Part shown: piece after piece, positions 23,241 through 32,123 of the stretch
How positions within the stretch are numbered: position 1 is the first letter of the stretch
Layout of the letters: every line of letters starts with the position of its first letter
Source: an uncultured Erysipelotrichaceae bacterium
GTDB taxonomy: Bacteria; Bacillota_I; Bacilli_A; Erysipelotrichales; Erysipelotrichaceae
NCBI GenBank assembly: GCA_900314905.1
Contig: OMXA01000024.1
Coordinates: 1 to 36,084, forward strand
Direction of reading: 5' to 3'
DNA length: 36,084 nt
Notes under the pieces: model-generated
What the model was told of the DNA's origin: nothing
The model's database searches: none
The model's input: only the letters and a program-made list of their open reading frames with translations
Translations under genes and position numbers: made by a program

Positions 23241-23977
23241 GCTAACCCTGCTCCTCTGGAAAACCAGATTTCATCCTGATCATTGACTGTGAAAACAAGT
23301 GTATGAAGACGGGCAAGATCAAGTACCGCAAGAAAAGTTGCGATGAACATCGGCAGATCATGCACATCTTCCAGAAGCTGTTCAAAGCGGAAATTCTGCG
23401 GCAGATGATCCAGTCTAGCCCGGATTTCCAGTTCCCGGTCTTCCATGGAGATTTCTTTCCTGGTGAATTTCGTTTCAATCGGCCGGCTCAGCTGCATCCG
23501 CCTCATCACCCGCATCATCGCCCGCATCAGCTCATACGGATTGCCTTCATAATGCGCAGGTTCCTGAGACTGATCAGACCATTGCTCGCTTTCTTCCGAA
23601 AGCGGCTTGCCAAGCAGTTCCTGGCGGTCTTCATACATCTGCTCCAGGGTATTCGTCACTTCCTTGAACTGCTGATATTCCAGGAGTCTTCTGACCAGAC
23701 GGTCCTTCGGATCTTCTTCATACGTATCCGGATCATCCTCGCTCTGCTGCGGCAGCAATTTCCTGGACTTGTACTCAATCAGTTCGGCCAGCTCCACGAG
23801 ATACTCGCTGGCAACCTCCAGATGCAGGTCGTTCATCGCATTCAGATAGGAGATATATTCATCGGTCAGGACATTCACATCCAGATCGAAGATATCCATT
23901 TCTTTTTCCTTGATCAGATGCAGCATCAGGTCGAGGGGACCTTCAAACTGATCGATCGTCACCTTGAATTCTTCCAT
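23237..23977 (-). CDS. scpA: Segregation and condensation protein A (kleisin)
   Basis: ScpA (246 aa, normal length) is the kleisin that bridges the SMC dimer and binds ScpB. The N-terminal motif FEGPLDLMLHLIKEKEMDI (11-29) is diagnostic, followed by YLVELAELIEYKSRKLLP. The acidic middle (about 78-150) is the ScpB-binding linker, and the C-terminal winged helix ends with FLAVLDLARLHTLVFTVNDQ in pieces. The ribosome site is moderate (AGGGAA at eight to nine bases). A perfect -10 TATAAT (24000-23995) is 18 bases upstream. It leads the operon into scpB, SGNH and DUF4358. Confidence 0.96.
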   Translation of the reverse strand: MEEFKVTIDQFEGPLDLMLHLIKEKEMDIFDLDVNVLTDEYISYLNAMNDLHLEVASEYLVELAELIEYKSRKLLPQQSEDDPDTYEEDPKDRLVRRLLEYQQFKEVTNTLEQMYEDRQELLGKPLSEESEQWSDQSQEPAHYEGNPYELMRAMMRVMRRMQLSRPIETKFTRKEISMEDRELEIRARLDHLPQNFRFEQLLEDVHDLPMFIATFLAVLDLARLHTLVFTVNDQDEIWFSRGAGLA

Positions 23978-23994
23978 GTTCTGATTCCCTGTGA

Positions 23995-24038
23995 ATTATA
24001 GCAAAAAGGCAGAAAGAGCTCCATACTGCAGGAGCTCT
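23995..24038 (-). promoter_or_regulatory. scpA promoter with upstream hairpin
   Basis: On minus, TATAAT (24000-23995) is a perfect -10. A perfect 8-base inverted repeat AGAGCTCC/GGAGCTCT (24038-24031 and 24022-24015, 8-base centre) lies just upstream and covers the -35 region; it is followed by TTTCTGCCTTTTT, so it may be a second terminator for leuS or an operator. No consensus -35 is seen. Confidence 0.45.
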
Positions 24039-24070
24039 CTCATCTTAAGAATCCTAGAGAAAAGCCATAG

Positions 24071-24105
24071 CGGAAAAGAAAAGAGGCCGGAATTCCTCCA
24101 GCCTC
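24071..24105 (-). terminator. Terminator after leuS
   Basis: On minus, GAGGCTGGA pairs imperfectly with TCCGGCCTC (24105-24083) and is followed by TTTTCTTTTCC. It starts eight bases after the leuS stop. Confidence 0.7.
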
Positions 24106-24112
24106 AGTCTCT

Positions 24113-26509
24113 TCAGCCGACGACAATATTCACAATCTTGTTCGGAATGGCAATCACTTTGCGGATCGTCTTTCCTTCCAGATACTTCTGGACTTCCGGA
24201 AGCTTCTCTGCCTGGCTGATCAGTTCTTCTTGAGATGCATCCTGTACCGTTTCGAACTTTGCCCTTACTTTGCCATTGATCTGAACGACAATGACTGCCT
24301 TCTGCAGGACCAGCTTCGATTCCTCATAAGCAGGCCATGGCTCATAGGCGATGGTGCCCTCTTTTCCAGTCAGATCGGCATACAGCTCCTCGCCCAGATG
24401 CGGGGCGAAGCAGCTCAGCATCTTGACGAAGTTCTCTGCCATCGTCCGATTCAGCCGGCCGTTCCTGTAGACCTCATTGACGAAGATCATCATCTGCGAG
24501 ATCGCTGTATTGAAGTTCAGCGTCTCGATATCACTCGTAACCTTCTTCACCGTGAAGTTGTAGACATAATCCAGCTCTCCGGTCGGTTCATCCGTGATCA
24601 TTCCTTCGCTCGTGATCATGCGATCGACACGTTCCAGCCACTTTCTGGCCCCATCCATGCCCTTGTCGCTCCATGGCAGAGAGGCTTCCAGAGGACCCAT
24701 GAACATTTCATACACGCGCAGCGCATCTGCACCATGGCTTGCGACAAGTTCATCCGGGTTCACGACATTGCCGAGGGATTTCGACATCTTGACCCCGTTG
24801 GAGCCGAGAATCATGCCCTGGTGGAACAGTTTCTGGAAAGGCTCGTTATTGGAAACCACCCCGCAGTCATGCAGCACCTTATACCAGAACCTGGAATACA
24901 GCAGATGCAGCACCGCATGTTCCGCACCGCCGATATACAGATCCACCGGCAGCCAGTGATCCATGAGCTTGCGATCGGCAATCTCCTTGTCATTGTGCGG
25001 ATCCAGATAGCGGATATAGTACCAGCAGGAACCAGCCCATTGCGGCATTGTATTCGTTTCACGCTTGCCCTTCATGCCGTCAATCGTGACATTCAGCCAG
25101 TCGGTGCAGTTGGCAAGCGGAGACTCGCCATCCGCAGAAGGCTGATAGTTATCAGTTGCCGGCAGTTCAAGCGGCAGATTGTCTTCCGATACCGCCCTCA
25201 GCGTTCCGTCTTCCATATGGATGATCGGAATCGGCTCGCCCCAGTAGCGCTGACGCGAGAACAGCCAGTCTCTGAGCTTGTACTGAATCTTGCGCTGACC
25301 GACCTTGTTTTCCTCAAGCCAGTCAATCATCTTCGCAATTGCTTCTTCCTTGCCCAGACCATTCAGCCATTCGGAGTTGATATGCACCCCATCGCCAGTA
25401 TAGGCCTCTGCTTCGATATTGCCGCCCTCCAGAACCGGAATGATCGGCAGATGGAACTTCTTTGCAAACTCATAGTCACGCGTATCATGCGCAGGAACTG
25501 CCATGATCGCACCGGTGCCATAAGTAGACAGAACATAATCCGAAATCCAGATCGGAATTTCTCTGCCATTGACCGGATTGATCGCATATGCGCCTGTGAA
25601 GACACCCGTCTTTTCCTTGTTCAGATCCGTACGGTCCAGATCGCTCTTCTTGGCCGCTTCCATCTGATAAGCCCTGACTGCTTCTTTCTGCTCGGGCGTC
25701 GTGATGAGATCGACAAACGGATGCTCTGGTGACATGACGCAGTAGGTCGCTCCGAACAGCGTATCGCAGCGCGTCGTGAAGACCGTGAATTCCTTATCGG
25801 TATTCTTGATCTTGAAGATGACTTCTGCACCGACCGACTTGCCGATCCAGTTGCGCTGCATATCTTTCGTGGACTGCGGCCAGTCGACCGTATCCAGATC
25901 ATTCAGCAGCTGCTCTGCATAGGCCGTGATGCGCAGCACCCACTGCCGCATCATCTTCCGCACGACCGGATATCCGCCGATGGCAGACTTGCCTTCAATG
26001 ACCTCTTCATTGGCCAGCACCGCGCCAAGCTGCGGGCACCAGTTCACCGGCATCTCCGCGGTATAGGCAAGGCCTCTTTCATACATCTTCAGGAAGATCC
26101 ACTGGGTCCAGCGATAATAATCCGGATCGCAGGTGCAGATTTCCCGGTCCCAGTCATAAGAGAATCCGAGCGACTTGATCTGATCACGGAAGTGATCAAT
26201 GTTCCGATACGTGAATTCACCCGGATGATGGCCGGTCTTCAGGGCATACTGTTCTGCCGGCAGACCGAATGCATCGAATCCCATCGGGTGCATGACGTTG
26301 TATCCCTGCATCCGCTTCATGCGGGCAACCACGTCAGTTGCCGTATAGCCTTCCGGATGCCCTACATGCAGGCCCTGGCCGGACGGATACGGAAACATAT
26401 CCAGAACATAATACTTCGGCTTCGAGAAGTCATAGGCATCCGTTCTGAAGGTCTTATGATCTTCCCAGTACTTCTGCCATTTCTTCTCAATCTTCTGATG
26501 ATCGTACAT
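24113..26509 (-). CDS. leuS: Leucyl-tRNA synthetase
   Basis: LeuRS (798 aa, the usual bacterial length) charges tRNA-Leu with leucine. The class I signatures are HVGH (48-51) in [13 protein letters not shown] and KMSKS (574-578). The CP1 editing domain (about 220-410) carries the threonine-rich [14 protein letters not shown] stretch and [18 protein letters not shown], both key to post-transfer editing. The zinc-binding [15 protein letters not shown] is the bacterial form. The C-terminal tRNA-binding domain ends normally. GGAGGAAGC precedes the ATG at 26509; the short upstream extension of the frame lies inside the T-box terminator. Expression is controlled by the T-box leader described next. 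Confidence 0.98.
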   Translation of the reverse strand: MYDHQKIEKKWQKYWEDHKTFRTDAYDFSKPKYYVLDMFPYPSGQGLHVGHPEGYTATDVVARMKRMQGYNVMHPMGFDAFGLPAEQYALKTGHHPGEFTYRNIDHFRDQIKSLGFSYDWDREICTCDPDYYRWTQWIFLKMYERGLAYTAEMPVNWCPQLGAVLANEEVIEGKSAIGGYPVVRKMMRQWVLRITAYAEQLLNDLDTVDWPQSTKDMQRNWIGKSVGAEVIFKIKNTDKEFTVFTTRCDTLFGATYCVMSPEHPFVDLITTPEQKEAVRAYQMEAAKKSDLDRTDLNKEKTGVFTGAYAINPVNGREIPIWISDYVLSTYGTGAIMAVPAHDTRDYEFAKKFHLPIIPVLEGGNIEAEAYTGDGVHINSEWLNGLGKEEAIAKMIDWLEENKVGQRKIQYKLRDWLFSRQRYWGEPIPIIHMEDGTLRAVSEDNLPLELPATDNYQPSADGESPLANCTDWLNVTIDGMKGKRETNTMPQWAGSCWYYIRYLDPHNDKEIADRKLMDHWLPVDLYIGGAEHAVLHLLYSRFWYKVLHDCGVVSNNEPFQKLFHQGMILGSNGVKMSKSLGNVVNPDELVASHGADALRVYEMFMGPLEASLPWSDKGMDGARKWLERVDRMITSEGMITDEPTGELDYVYNFTVKKVTSDIETLNFNTAISQMMIFVNEVYRNGRLNRTMAENFVKMLSCFAPHLGEELYADLTGKEGTIAYEPWPAYEESKLVLQKAVIVVQINGKVRAKFETVQDASQEELISQAEKLPEVQKYLEGKTIRKVIAIPNKIVNIVVG

Positions 26510-26533
26510 GAGCTTCCTCCATCTCTCTTCCTC

Positions 26534-26755
26534 GCTCCGGGAAAACAAAAGACGTCCCGGAGAATCTAAGGACGTCTTTCAACGCGGTACCACCTTAGTT
26601 CACAGCAATGCTGTGCGCTTTTCAGTGCTATTAACGCAAGCTCTGTCTGCGGCCGCTCCCGGGCCGAGTTCAGCATCGTTCCGGTTCAGGTTTCACCAGC
26701 CCCTGACTCTCTTCTTCCGGAAACAGACCACCTACTGCTGCCCGTTCTTCGCAAC
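26534..26755 (-). ncRNA. T-box leader of leuS (tRNA-Leu-sensing riboswitch)
   Basis: On minus, the invariant T-box core AAGGTGGTACCGCG is at 26596-26583. It is followed by a terminator, AAAGACGTCC pairing with GGGACGTCTTT (26580-26548) and a TGTTTTC tail; the core can instead pair to form the antiterminator. Stem I, with the AGAGAGTCAGGGGCTGG-type region and returning CCTGAACCGG arm, spans about 26745-26640. Two leucine codons, CTG and CTC, stand in the returning arm (GATGCTGAACTCGG) where the specifier loop is expected; I cannot decide between them. Uncharged tRNA-Leu should turn leuS on. Confidence 0.93.
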
Positions 26756-26761
26756 ACAAGC

Positions 26762-26790
26762 ATTCTAACAAGTTTGAAAGTCAAAAACAA
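26762..26790 (-). promoter_or_regulatory. Promoter of the leuS T-box transcript
   Basis: On minus, TTGTTT (26790-26785) and TAGAAT (26767-26762) are 17 bases apart, so transcription should begin near 26755, directly before stem I. No terminator separates it from the esterase gene that stops at 26791, so some upstream transcripts may read in. Confidence 0.65.
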
Positions 26791-27786
26791 TCACCGTTTC
26801 TGATCACTCGTCCCGAAAAGAATCGGCAATCCATTATAAAGATAGCAGCCAAGCGCATCATACGAATGCTGAGCGCCTTGCTGCAGGCGCCAGAAGAGAT
26901 TCTCTTCCGTGAACATCCCGGTCTTTCTCATTTCTTTGATCTGCTCTTCCATCGGCGTCAGAAAGTAATCCTCGGAACCGCTTTCTGCCACAATCAGAAA
27001 ATCATCAGAATCAAATCCCTGATCTCTGACGGCCTGTTCCAGAAGCCCTGCAGTCTCTGCATAGTCCGTTTCCGCCCCATCGGTTTTCGTCTTCCAGCAG
27101 TCTCCGCTGATTGCCAGAAATCCATGAAAGAGGTCAAGGTTCTCCAGAAACTCATACCAGACGGTGACACCGCCCATCGAGAATCCGCCGAAATAATGAT
27201 CCTGACGATCCTCTGAAATCCGGTAATTTTCCAGAAGATACGGAAGAAGATCATTTCTCGTCTCGGAGGCGAATGGTTCCAGTTCCGTTTCAGACTTTTC
27301 CCAGGAAGCAGATTTATTCCTGGTATCAAAGGTCGGCGTGACGACGATGCAGGCCGGAATCACTCCCTCAGCAATCATATGATCCAGCACATTCACGACT
27401 GCGCCATCCTCGGCAGTGAAGATTGTCGAGTCGTTGCCCTGCCAGCCATGCATCAGGATCACTGCCGGATACGTATCGCTGCTTTCGCCATAGCCTGCCG
27501 GCAGATAGACTTCTGCTTCCTTGCTCAGCGTGCTGCCATCGTCTGCCACATAGTTTTCTGCAGAATACGTGATCGTTTCAATCATCCCGCCATGTTCCAT
27601 CGCTTCAAGATAGGCTTCCGGCAGTGCTTCCGCATCCATATCGTCGATTACTTTCGGCTCCGGAACCGGAGTTGCAGAAGGAGTCGGACTGAAAGAAGGA
27701 ACCGCTGCTGCTTCAGAAGCAGAACCGCAGCCGGAAAGAAGGAGCACCGCCGCCAGGATCAGAATTCGTCTTCGATTGCCTACCAC
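26791..27786 (-). CDS. Lipoprotein esterase of the alpha/beta-hydrolase fold (EsterD/feruloyl-esterase type)
   Basis: A surface lipoprotein (331 aa): signal peptide with lipobox LLSGC (Cys20), a Ser/Pro/Thr linker to about residue 43, then an alpha/beta-hydrolase domain. AVILMHGWQGND (109-120) is the oxyanion-hole strand, GFSMGG (201-206) holds nucleophile Ser203, and GAQHSYDALG holds the catalytic His307. This layout matches the enterochelin/feruloyl esterase (Fes, XynZ) group, which acts on ester-linked groups of polysaccharides or siderophores; the substrate cannot be read. The start is a GTG at 27786, overlapping the DUF2804 gene by seven bases, with AAGGTG upstream. Confidence 0.87.
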   Translation of the reverse strand: MVGNRRRILILAAVLLLSGCGSASEAAAVPSFSPTPSATPVPEPKVIDDMDAEALPEAYLEAMEHGGMIETITYSAENYVADDGSTLSKEAEVYLPAGYGESSDTYPAVILMHGWQGNDSTIFTAEDGAVVNVLDHMIAEGVIPACIVVTPTFDTRNKSASWEKSETELEPFASETRNDLLPYLLENYRISEDRQDHYFGGFSMGGVTVWYEFLENLDLFHGFLAISGDCWKTKTDGAETDYAETAGLLEQAVRDQGFDSDDFLIVAESGSEDYFLTPMEEQIKEMRKTGMFTEENLFWRLQQGAQHSYDALGCYLYNGLPILFGTSDQKR

Positions 27787-28814
27787 CGGTTCTTCACCTT
27801 CTCTGCAAATCCGAGGAAATCCTTCAGAACTACCTTTCTTCCATCATCCAGGATGCAGGTCCCGGAAAATCTTCCGAACACCTGATGCTGAAGCGAATAC
27901 AGCAATTTCACATCAGTTTCCGCATGCCGATCCAGGATCGGTTCAAATAAGAGATTCACGCGGCCGTTGTTTTCCGTGAAATGCCAGGCAGAAAGGAAAT
28001 CATCGCTTCCATCTGCTTTCTTCGGGATCCAGAACGTCACCCGATCCAGCTTATGGCCATTGCCGTCATAGAACAGAATATTCTCGCTGGCTGCCGAAGT
28101 ATCGCCGAACCCATATCCGAAATTGAAGCCGAACGGATGGCCATCGGCATACCCGCTGGCATTGGACCAGTACCAGGTTCCTTCCCTGAGCCATACGCCT
28201 CTGCCCCAGTCAAGACATCCGGTCGCAGAGTCAGAATGAAACGGATGGACCCGTCCGCCCAGGGCAGCGTATCCTTCTGCCTTCAGGCAGCAGATTTTCT
28301 GATTGTAATAGAACGCCTTGGGATCTTCAGCATATGGCGTCAGGATGACCAGAGAATCCTCTGGTTCCTCAGAAAGCCAGACATCCGCATCCAGCGGCAG
28401 CCCGTCAGAAAAATCAAGCACATGCGCCGTCAGATGCCGTTTCCCGTTTTCATGCGTGAACGCCAGATCCATCTTCTGATTCCGCCAGAACACATCCCCT
28501 GTCCTGGAATCAGAAGGAAGATGTGTCCTGCCCATCGGCATCACGTTCATCTCCGATTTCGTCACTTCTTTCCGCGCATTGAAATCGAGAAGGCTTACGC
28601 TTCCAAGTCCCATATAGGAATTATCATCAATCGTCAGAGCCAGGCCGGAATCCTGATCCGTGATGAGATAGTAATCCCATTCCTTGATGCGAAGCGGATT
28701 TGCCTTGATCCCTCTGCGGTCATAAGTCCTGATCAGACTTCTTGCCCAGCCGCGTTCGATCAGCTCGCCATGGGAATCCAGAAGCTGACCGCGTTCTGTG
28801 AGTTCGTGTTCCAT
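27780..28814 (-). CDS. DUF2804-domain protein
   Basis: The protein (344 aa) covers one full DUF2804 domain. Recognisable family features are the N-terminal ELTERGQLLD, RIKEWDYYLI, the Gly/Trp-rich blocks DWGRGVWLREGTWYWSNASG (in parts) and FGFNFGYGFGD, and a mostly beta-strand pattern to the end. There is no signal peptide or membrane segment, so it should be cytosolic. The family has no proven function; the beta-rich fold resembles lipocalin-like or carotenoid-hydratase-like proteins, which is only suggestive. GGAGG stands eight bases before the ATG at 28814. It is co-transcribed with the lipoprotein esterase. Confidence 0.85.
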   Translation of the reverse strand: MEHELTERGQLLDSHGELIERGWARSLIRTYDRRGIKANPLRIKEWDYYLITDQDSGLALTIDDNSYMGLGSVSLLDFNARKEVTKSEMNVMPMGRTHLPSDSRTGDVFWRNQKMDLAFTHENGKRHLTAHVLDFSDGLPLDADVWLSEEPEDSLVILTPYAEDPKAFYYNQKICCLKAEGYAALGGRVHPFHSDSATGCLDWGRGVWLREGTWYWSNASGYADGHPFGFNFGYGFGDTSAASENILFYDGNGHKLDRVTFWIPKKADGSDDFLSAWHFTENNGRVNLLFEPILDRHAETDVKLLYSLQHQVFGRFSGTCILDDGRKVVLKDFLGFAEKVKNRW

Positions 28815-28855
28815 GTGCACTCCCTCCTCTTTCTATTCATCGTAGCATATTCCCT

Positions 28856-29479
28856 CTAGTCCTGCTTCACCTGGATTCCAAGCAATCCTGCAAGGGCGAT
28901 GGCCTGTTCGGGATTGACGATGATGCCCTTCAGATCTTCTGCGCTCACCAGCATTCCGCTGATCGAACAGCTGCTGAAATCCATGCCGGAAAGCCTGCAG
29001 CTTTGAAACTCAGCCTGCTCGAAGAGATCCTCTGACAGTTCCATATCCGAAAACGTGCAGGAAGAAAAAGCGCATTCTGAGCAGTCCGAAGAAAGAATGG
29101 CGCCGCGCTTCCACCTGGAAGCATTGAAGTTGGCATATCTGCAGCCGCAATGATCGAACCTGACATCTTCAAAATACGAATCTTCCAGGTCTGTTCCGAT
29201 CATCCGGCAGTCCGCAAATGCGCATCTGCGGAAGGCTGATTCTTTCATATGGCAGTTTGAAAAGTCGCAATGCACAAAAAGACAGTCCGCATACCCGCAC
29301 GATTCCATGCTCTGCGGCATCGTCACATGATCGAACCGGCATTCGGAGAATCTGTGATCAATGATCTCTCCGGTGATGGATTCCTGTTCATACCATTCCC
29401 GCTCATGTCTCATGCTTTCCGCATCGAAGAACGCCTTCTCCAGAGCTGCCGGGAAGGAAGGCTCGGACCGCTTCTTCAT
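28856..29479 (-). CDS. Pentapeptide-repeat protein, Qnr/McbG-like
   Basis: The protein (207 aa) has pentapeptide repeats of the pattern A/C-[D/N/F]-[L/F]-x-x from about residue 42 to 175, for example CRFDH, CLFVH, CDFSN, SAFRR, CAFAD, TDLED, SYFED. These fold into a right-handed quadrilateral beta helix. The C terminus (LKGIIVNPEQAIALAGLLGI) matches the cap of Qnr and McbG proteins, which mimic DNA and protect DNA gyrase. A gyrase-related role is thus possible, but length and sequence alone do not show quinolone resistance. Many cysteines occupy repeat positions. It begins with an ATGA overlap on the pseudouridine synthase gene. Confidence 0.87.
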   Translation of the reverse strand: MKKRSEPSFPAALEKAFFDAESMRHEREWYEQESITGEIIDHRFSECRFDHVTMPQSMESCGYADCLFVHCDFSNCHMKESAFRRCAFADCRMIGTDLEDSYFEDVRFDHCGCRYANFNASRWKRGAILSSDCSECAFSSCTFSDMELSEDLFEQAEFQSCRLSGMDFSSCSISGMLVSAEDLKGIIVNPEQAIALAGLLGIQVKQD

Positions 29480-30546
29480 TCTTTTTCTGCCTGTACGTTC
29501 TTCTGATCCGGCTTTTTCCGGCGGAAGAGAGAATAGAACTCTTCCGGAACCGGAGCTTTCATCTTCATGATCTCATGCGTCTCGGGATGGATGAAATCCA
29601 GTTCGCTTGCATGCAGGCCAAGTCTTCCGAACGGACTAATGCCATCACCGTACTTCTCATCTCCGACAATGGGATGACCGATCGAAGCCATCTGCACCCG
29701 GATCTGATTCTTCCTTCCGGTTTCAATCGTGACTCTCAGAAGCGAATACTCGTCATTCTCCTTCACGACCTCATAATTCGTGATGGCTTTCTTGCCCTTC
29801 TTCTTATTCTTCGTGAGATAGACGATATTGTTTTCATTCTCGGCAAGATAGTGGACGAGCCGTCCTTTCTTTTCGGGCAGCGTGCCGTTAACGACTGCGT
29901 AGTATTCTCTCAGTGAAATATCTTCATTCCAATGCATCCGCAGCATGCTGTGGACTTTGATATCCTTGGCAAACACCAGCACACCGGAGGTTTCCTTATC
30001 AATGCGATGCAGGATATAAGGACGATTCGAAGCCCCCTTCATCCGCAGATAATCGCAGGCATACGAATAAGCACACACCCGTTCCTGATCCGATTCCACC
30101 GAGAGCAGCCCATGCGGCTTATCGATCGCAAGAAACTGATCATCTTCATAAATGATCCATTTGACCAGCGGACTGTCGATCGTCTTCTTCCGGCCAAGCT
30201 TTGCGCTGTTTTCCATGCGGACCGGATTTCTTGCAATACGGACTTCATCATCTTTTGCCAGCGGGTAATCAAACTGCGTCACCGGCTTGCCATTGACGAG
30301 TACTTTGCGATCATGAAGCAGCTTCTTGACGCTGTTGCGGGATAGCGGGATTTTGCTCAGCAGAAAATCCAGCAGCGAAGCACTGTGCGGAATCACCCAG
30401 GTATAGGTATACCGAACTGCCGGTCTCCTTCCTTCCGGTTTCTTCGCTTCTTTCTCTCTGCTTTTCCTTGTTTCTGAAACAGCTTTTTTCTTCGGTGCTT
30501 TCGCCTGCACCGGGCGGCGATCTGTTTTTTTCTTCATTGCAACCAT
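29476..30546 (-). CDS. RluA/RluD-family pseudouridine synthase with basic N-terminal extension
   Basis: A second synthase of the family (356 aa). A very basic N terminus (residues 1-45, Lys/Arg-rich) is followed by an S4 domain (about 57-105) and the catalytic domain with Asp183 in HRIDKETSG, then GRKNQIRVQ and GHPIVGDEKYG. Its substrate is likely 23S rRNA or tRNA, at a different site from the enzyme at 1412-2326. The start is uncertain: ATG at 30546 (AGG ten bases upstream) or ATG at 30537; neither has a strong ribosome site. It follows the broken PEBP gene by 22 bases and overlaps the pentapeptide gene as ATGA. Confidence 0.9.
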   Translation of the reverse strand: MVAMKKKTDRRPVQAKAPKKKAVSETRKSREKEAKKPEGRRPAVRYTYTWVIPHSASLLDFLLSKIPLSRNSVKKLLHDRKVLVNGKPVTQFDYPLAKDDEVRIARNPVRMENSAKLGRKKTIDSPLVKWIIYEDDQFLAIDKPHGLLSVESDQERVCAYSYACDYLRMKGASNRPYILHRIDKETSGVLVFAKDIKVHSMLRMHWNEDISLREYYAVVNGTLPEKKGRLVHYLAENENNIVYLTKNKKKGKKAITNYEVVKENDEYSLLRVTIETGRKNQIRVQMASIGHPIVGDEKYGDGISPFGRLGLHASELDFIHPETHEIMKMKAPVPEEFYSLFRRKKPDQKNVQAEKE

Positions 30547-30568
30547 GATATCATGCCTGTCTACCGGC

Positions 30569-31147
30569 TCAGTTTCCGGCGGTATAAGTTCCGCGGATCA
30601 TTTCCGATACAATCACATTTCCGCTATCACCGCCGGCAGTATCTATGCCTGCATAGAGATCTTCAAAGGAATTTCCGCCCGCATCGAAGCTTCCCGGAAG
30701 CGCATCCGGAGCTGCCTTCAGGGCAAAAACCGTCACTTCATAGGTATGCGTCCCGGAAGGCGGATACGGTCCTTTATAGCTTCACGGGTTCTCGCCCTGT
30801 TCCAGGCGTGTATCCCTGATTCCATCCGCGATCCAGTGAAGCCAGTCATTTCCATCCGGATCAATCATCACGACCGCATATTCTTCTGCACCTTCCACCG
30901 GATCAAAAGACAGTTCCGGCGACAGGTTCTGTCCGCTTCCTTCCGAGGCAATCAGAGAATTCCAGACGCCGTCAGAAAGATCTTCAGAAGACAGATGAAG
31001 CGCTGCCGCAGGCTTTGAAGAAGCCTCTGGCACTTCTGAAGAACTGCCTGGTGTCATTGCGGCAGTCGGCTGCACCTCAGGCTTTGCAGAAGAACTGCCG
31101 CAGCCTGATGCGGCCAGCACGAATAGGAACAGCATGAACTTTTTCAT
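30569..31147 (-). pseudogene. PEBP (YbhB/YbcL-like) lipoprotein interrupted by an in-frame TGA
   Basis: The first 121 codons encode a lipoprotein (lipobox AASGC, Cys16) with the N-terminal half of a PEBP/Raf-kinase-inhibitor-like domain, including LSPELSF and VVMIDPDGNDWLHWIADGI, and end at a TGA (30784-30782). The same frame then stays open for 70 codons and encodes the missing half, starting SYKGPYPPSGTHTYEVTVFA and ending RGTYTAGN before the true stop at 30569. So one nonsense codon, with no frameshift, splits an otherwise complete gene of about 191 codons. TGA is the ordinary stop of many genes here, so recoding to Trp is unlikely. A recent mutation, a sequencing error or programmed readthrough remain. 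It overlaps the PfkB gene as ATGA. Confidence 0.82.
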
Positions 31148-32076
31148 CCGATCATCTCCTCTGCGGCTTTTCTTACAAGTTCATCCGGAATGGAAGCCCC
31201 ATGCTGGGCAACAGCAAGGGCACTGATGCGGCTGGCAAACGCCAGAGCATGATCCACGTCAAGCCCGAGCAGCCTTCCGGCAAGAAATGCGCCGATATGC
31301 GAATCCCCTGCCCCATTGCCGTCAATATGAGCCGCCGGATAGGCAGGCGCTTCATGGTAGGAGCCATCCGGTTCCATGCATGCACTGCCATAGCGGCCAT
31401 CCGTGATGATGACCAGATTCCCGGTTATTTCTTCCAGCAGACCGCAGCAGCGCTTCAGGGTATTCTCACCAGGAATGATCAGCCCTTCCCGCGCAAGGAA
31501 GGAATACGCCTCCCGGTGATTCAGATGCAGAATCGGGTGAATGGCAAGCAGACGGTTCTGCCGTTCCCGGTCGATATTCAGGATTCTTGCGCCCGGAGCA
31601 TAATACAGCAGCAGTTCCGGGTGTTCTTCGAGATATGAAACAATGGCTTCGCCTGTATCCTCTTCAATCTCCAGCCCGCAGCAGTAGACACACTGATATT
31701 CCGAAGCATCCATGGCATCCAGCCAGGCTTTCTGAAAATGATATTCTGCGCCATGGATAGCAAGGAAGGTCCGGTTTCCTTCCTGGTCCACGATGCAGTA
31801 GCAGCAGCCGTTTTCTTCGTCTGGCCGCACCCATGGTTCCAGGCCCTCTTTCCTTAACCCCTCGGCCACCATCTGACCGTAGAAGCCGGTTCCGACTGGC
31901 GAGCATTGCGTCATCGGCACGGAAAGCTGGCGCAGGATTTTTCCGACATTGTAGGAACATCCGCCCATGGACAGAGTCTGTCCATATGGGTTCACATCTT
32001 CCTCTACTTTGGGAAGATGATCAACCCGGATCGTGACATCAATCACGCTGGAACCAATAACCATTGCTTTTTTCAT
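31144..32076 (-). CDS. PfkB-family sugar kinase (ribokinase fold)
   Basis: The protein (310 aa) is a ribokinase-type kinase of cytosolic small molecules. GGCSYNVGKILRQL (38-51) is the N-terminal sugar-binding motif and DGNGAGDSHIGAF (252-264) is PfkB signature 2, with catalytic base Asp258; the usual DTxGAGD has Asn in place of Thr. Substrates in the family include ribose, fructose-phosphate, nucleosides and pseudouridine; with pseudouridine synthases near, a pseudouridine kinase is imaginable but I see nothing specific. The ATG at 32076 has no ribosome site, while TATGAT ends six bases upstream, so the message may be leaderless. Confidence 0.88.
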   Translation of the reverse strand: MKKAMVIGSSVIDVTIRVDHLPKVEEDVNPYGQTLSMGGCSYNVGKILRQLSVPMTQCSPVGTGFYGQMVAEGLRKEGLEPWVRPDEENGCCYCIVDQEGNRTFLAIHGAEYHFQKAWLDAMDASEYQCVYCCGLEIEEDTGEAIVSYLEEHPELLLYYAPGARILNIDRERQNRLLAIHPILHLNHREAYSFLAREGLIIPGENTLKRCCGLLEEITGNLVIITDGRYGSACMEPDGSYHEAPAYPAAHIDGNGAGDSHIGAFLAGRLLGLDVDHALAFASRISALAVAQHGASIPDELVRKAAEEMIG

Positions 32077-32123
32077 GGGAATATCATAGCCCCCGCAGGC
32101 AGGAAAAAACAGGCAGAAATGAC

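Noticed and set aside
24230-25732. Long plus-strand frame of 500 codons
   Set aside because: Antisense shadow of leuS; composition is rich in His, Arg and Ile without any motif.
28856-29479. Acquired quinolone resistance gene
   Set aside because: It sits in a housekeeping-like operon with an ATGA overlap and no mobile element next to it; only a family resemblance can be claimed.
30749-30784. Selenocysteine at the PEBP in-frame TGA
   Set aside because: The bases just after the TGA form no convincing SECIS hairpin, and homologues as I recall them have no conserved Cys at this position.
30569-31147. TGA decoded as tryptophan in this genome
   Set aside because: TGA is the natural stop of many intact genes here (for example purA, rluD, scpA and the ATGA overlaps), so a Mollicute-type code does not apply.
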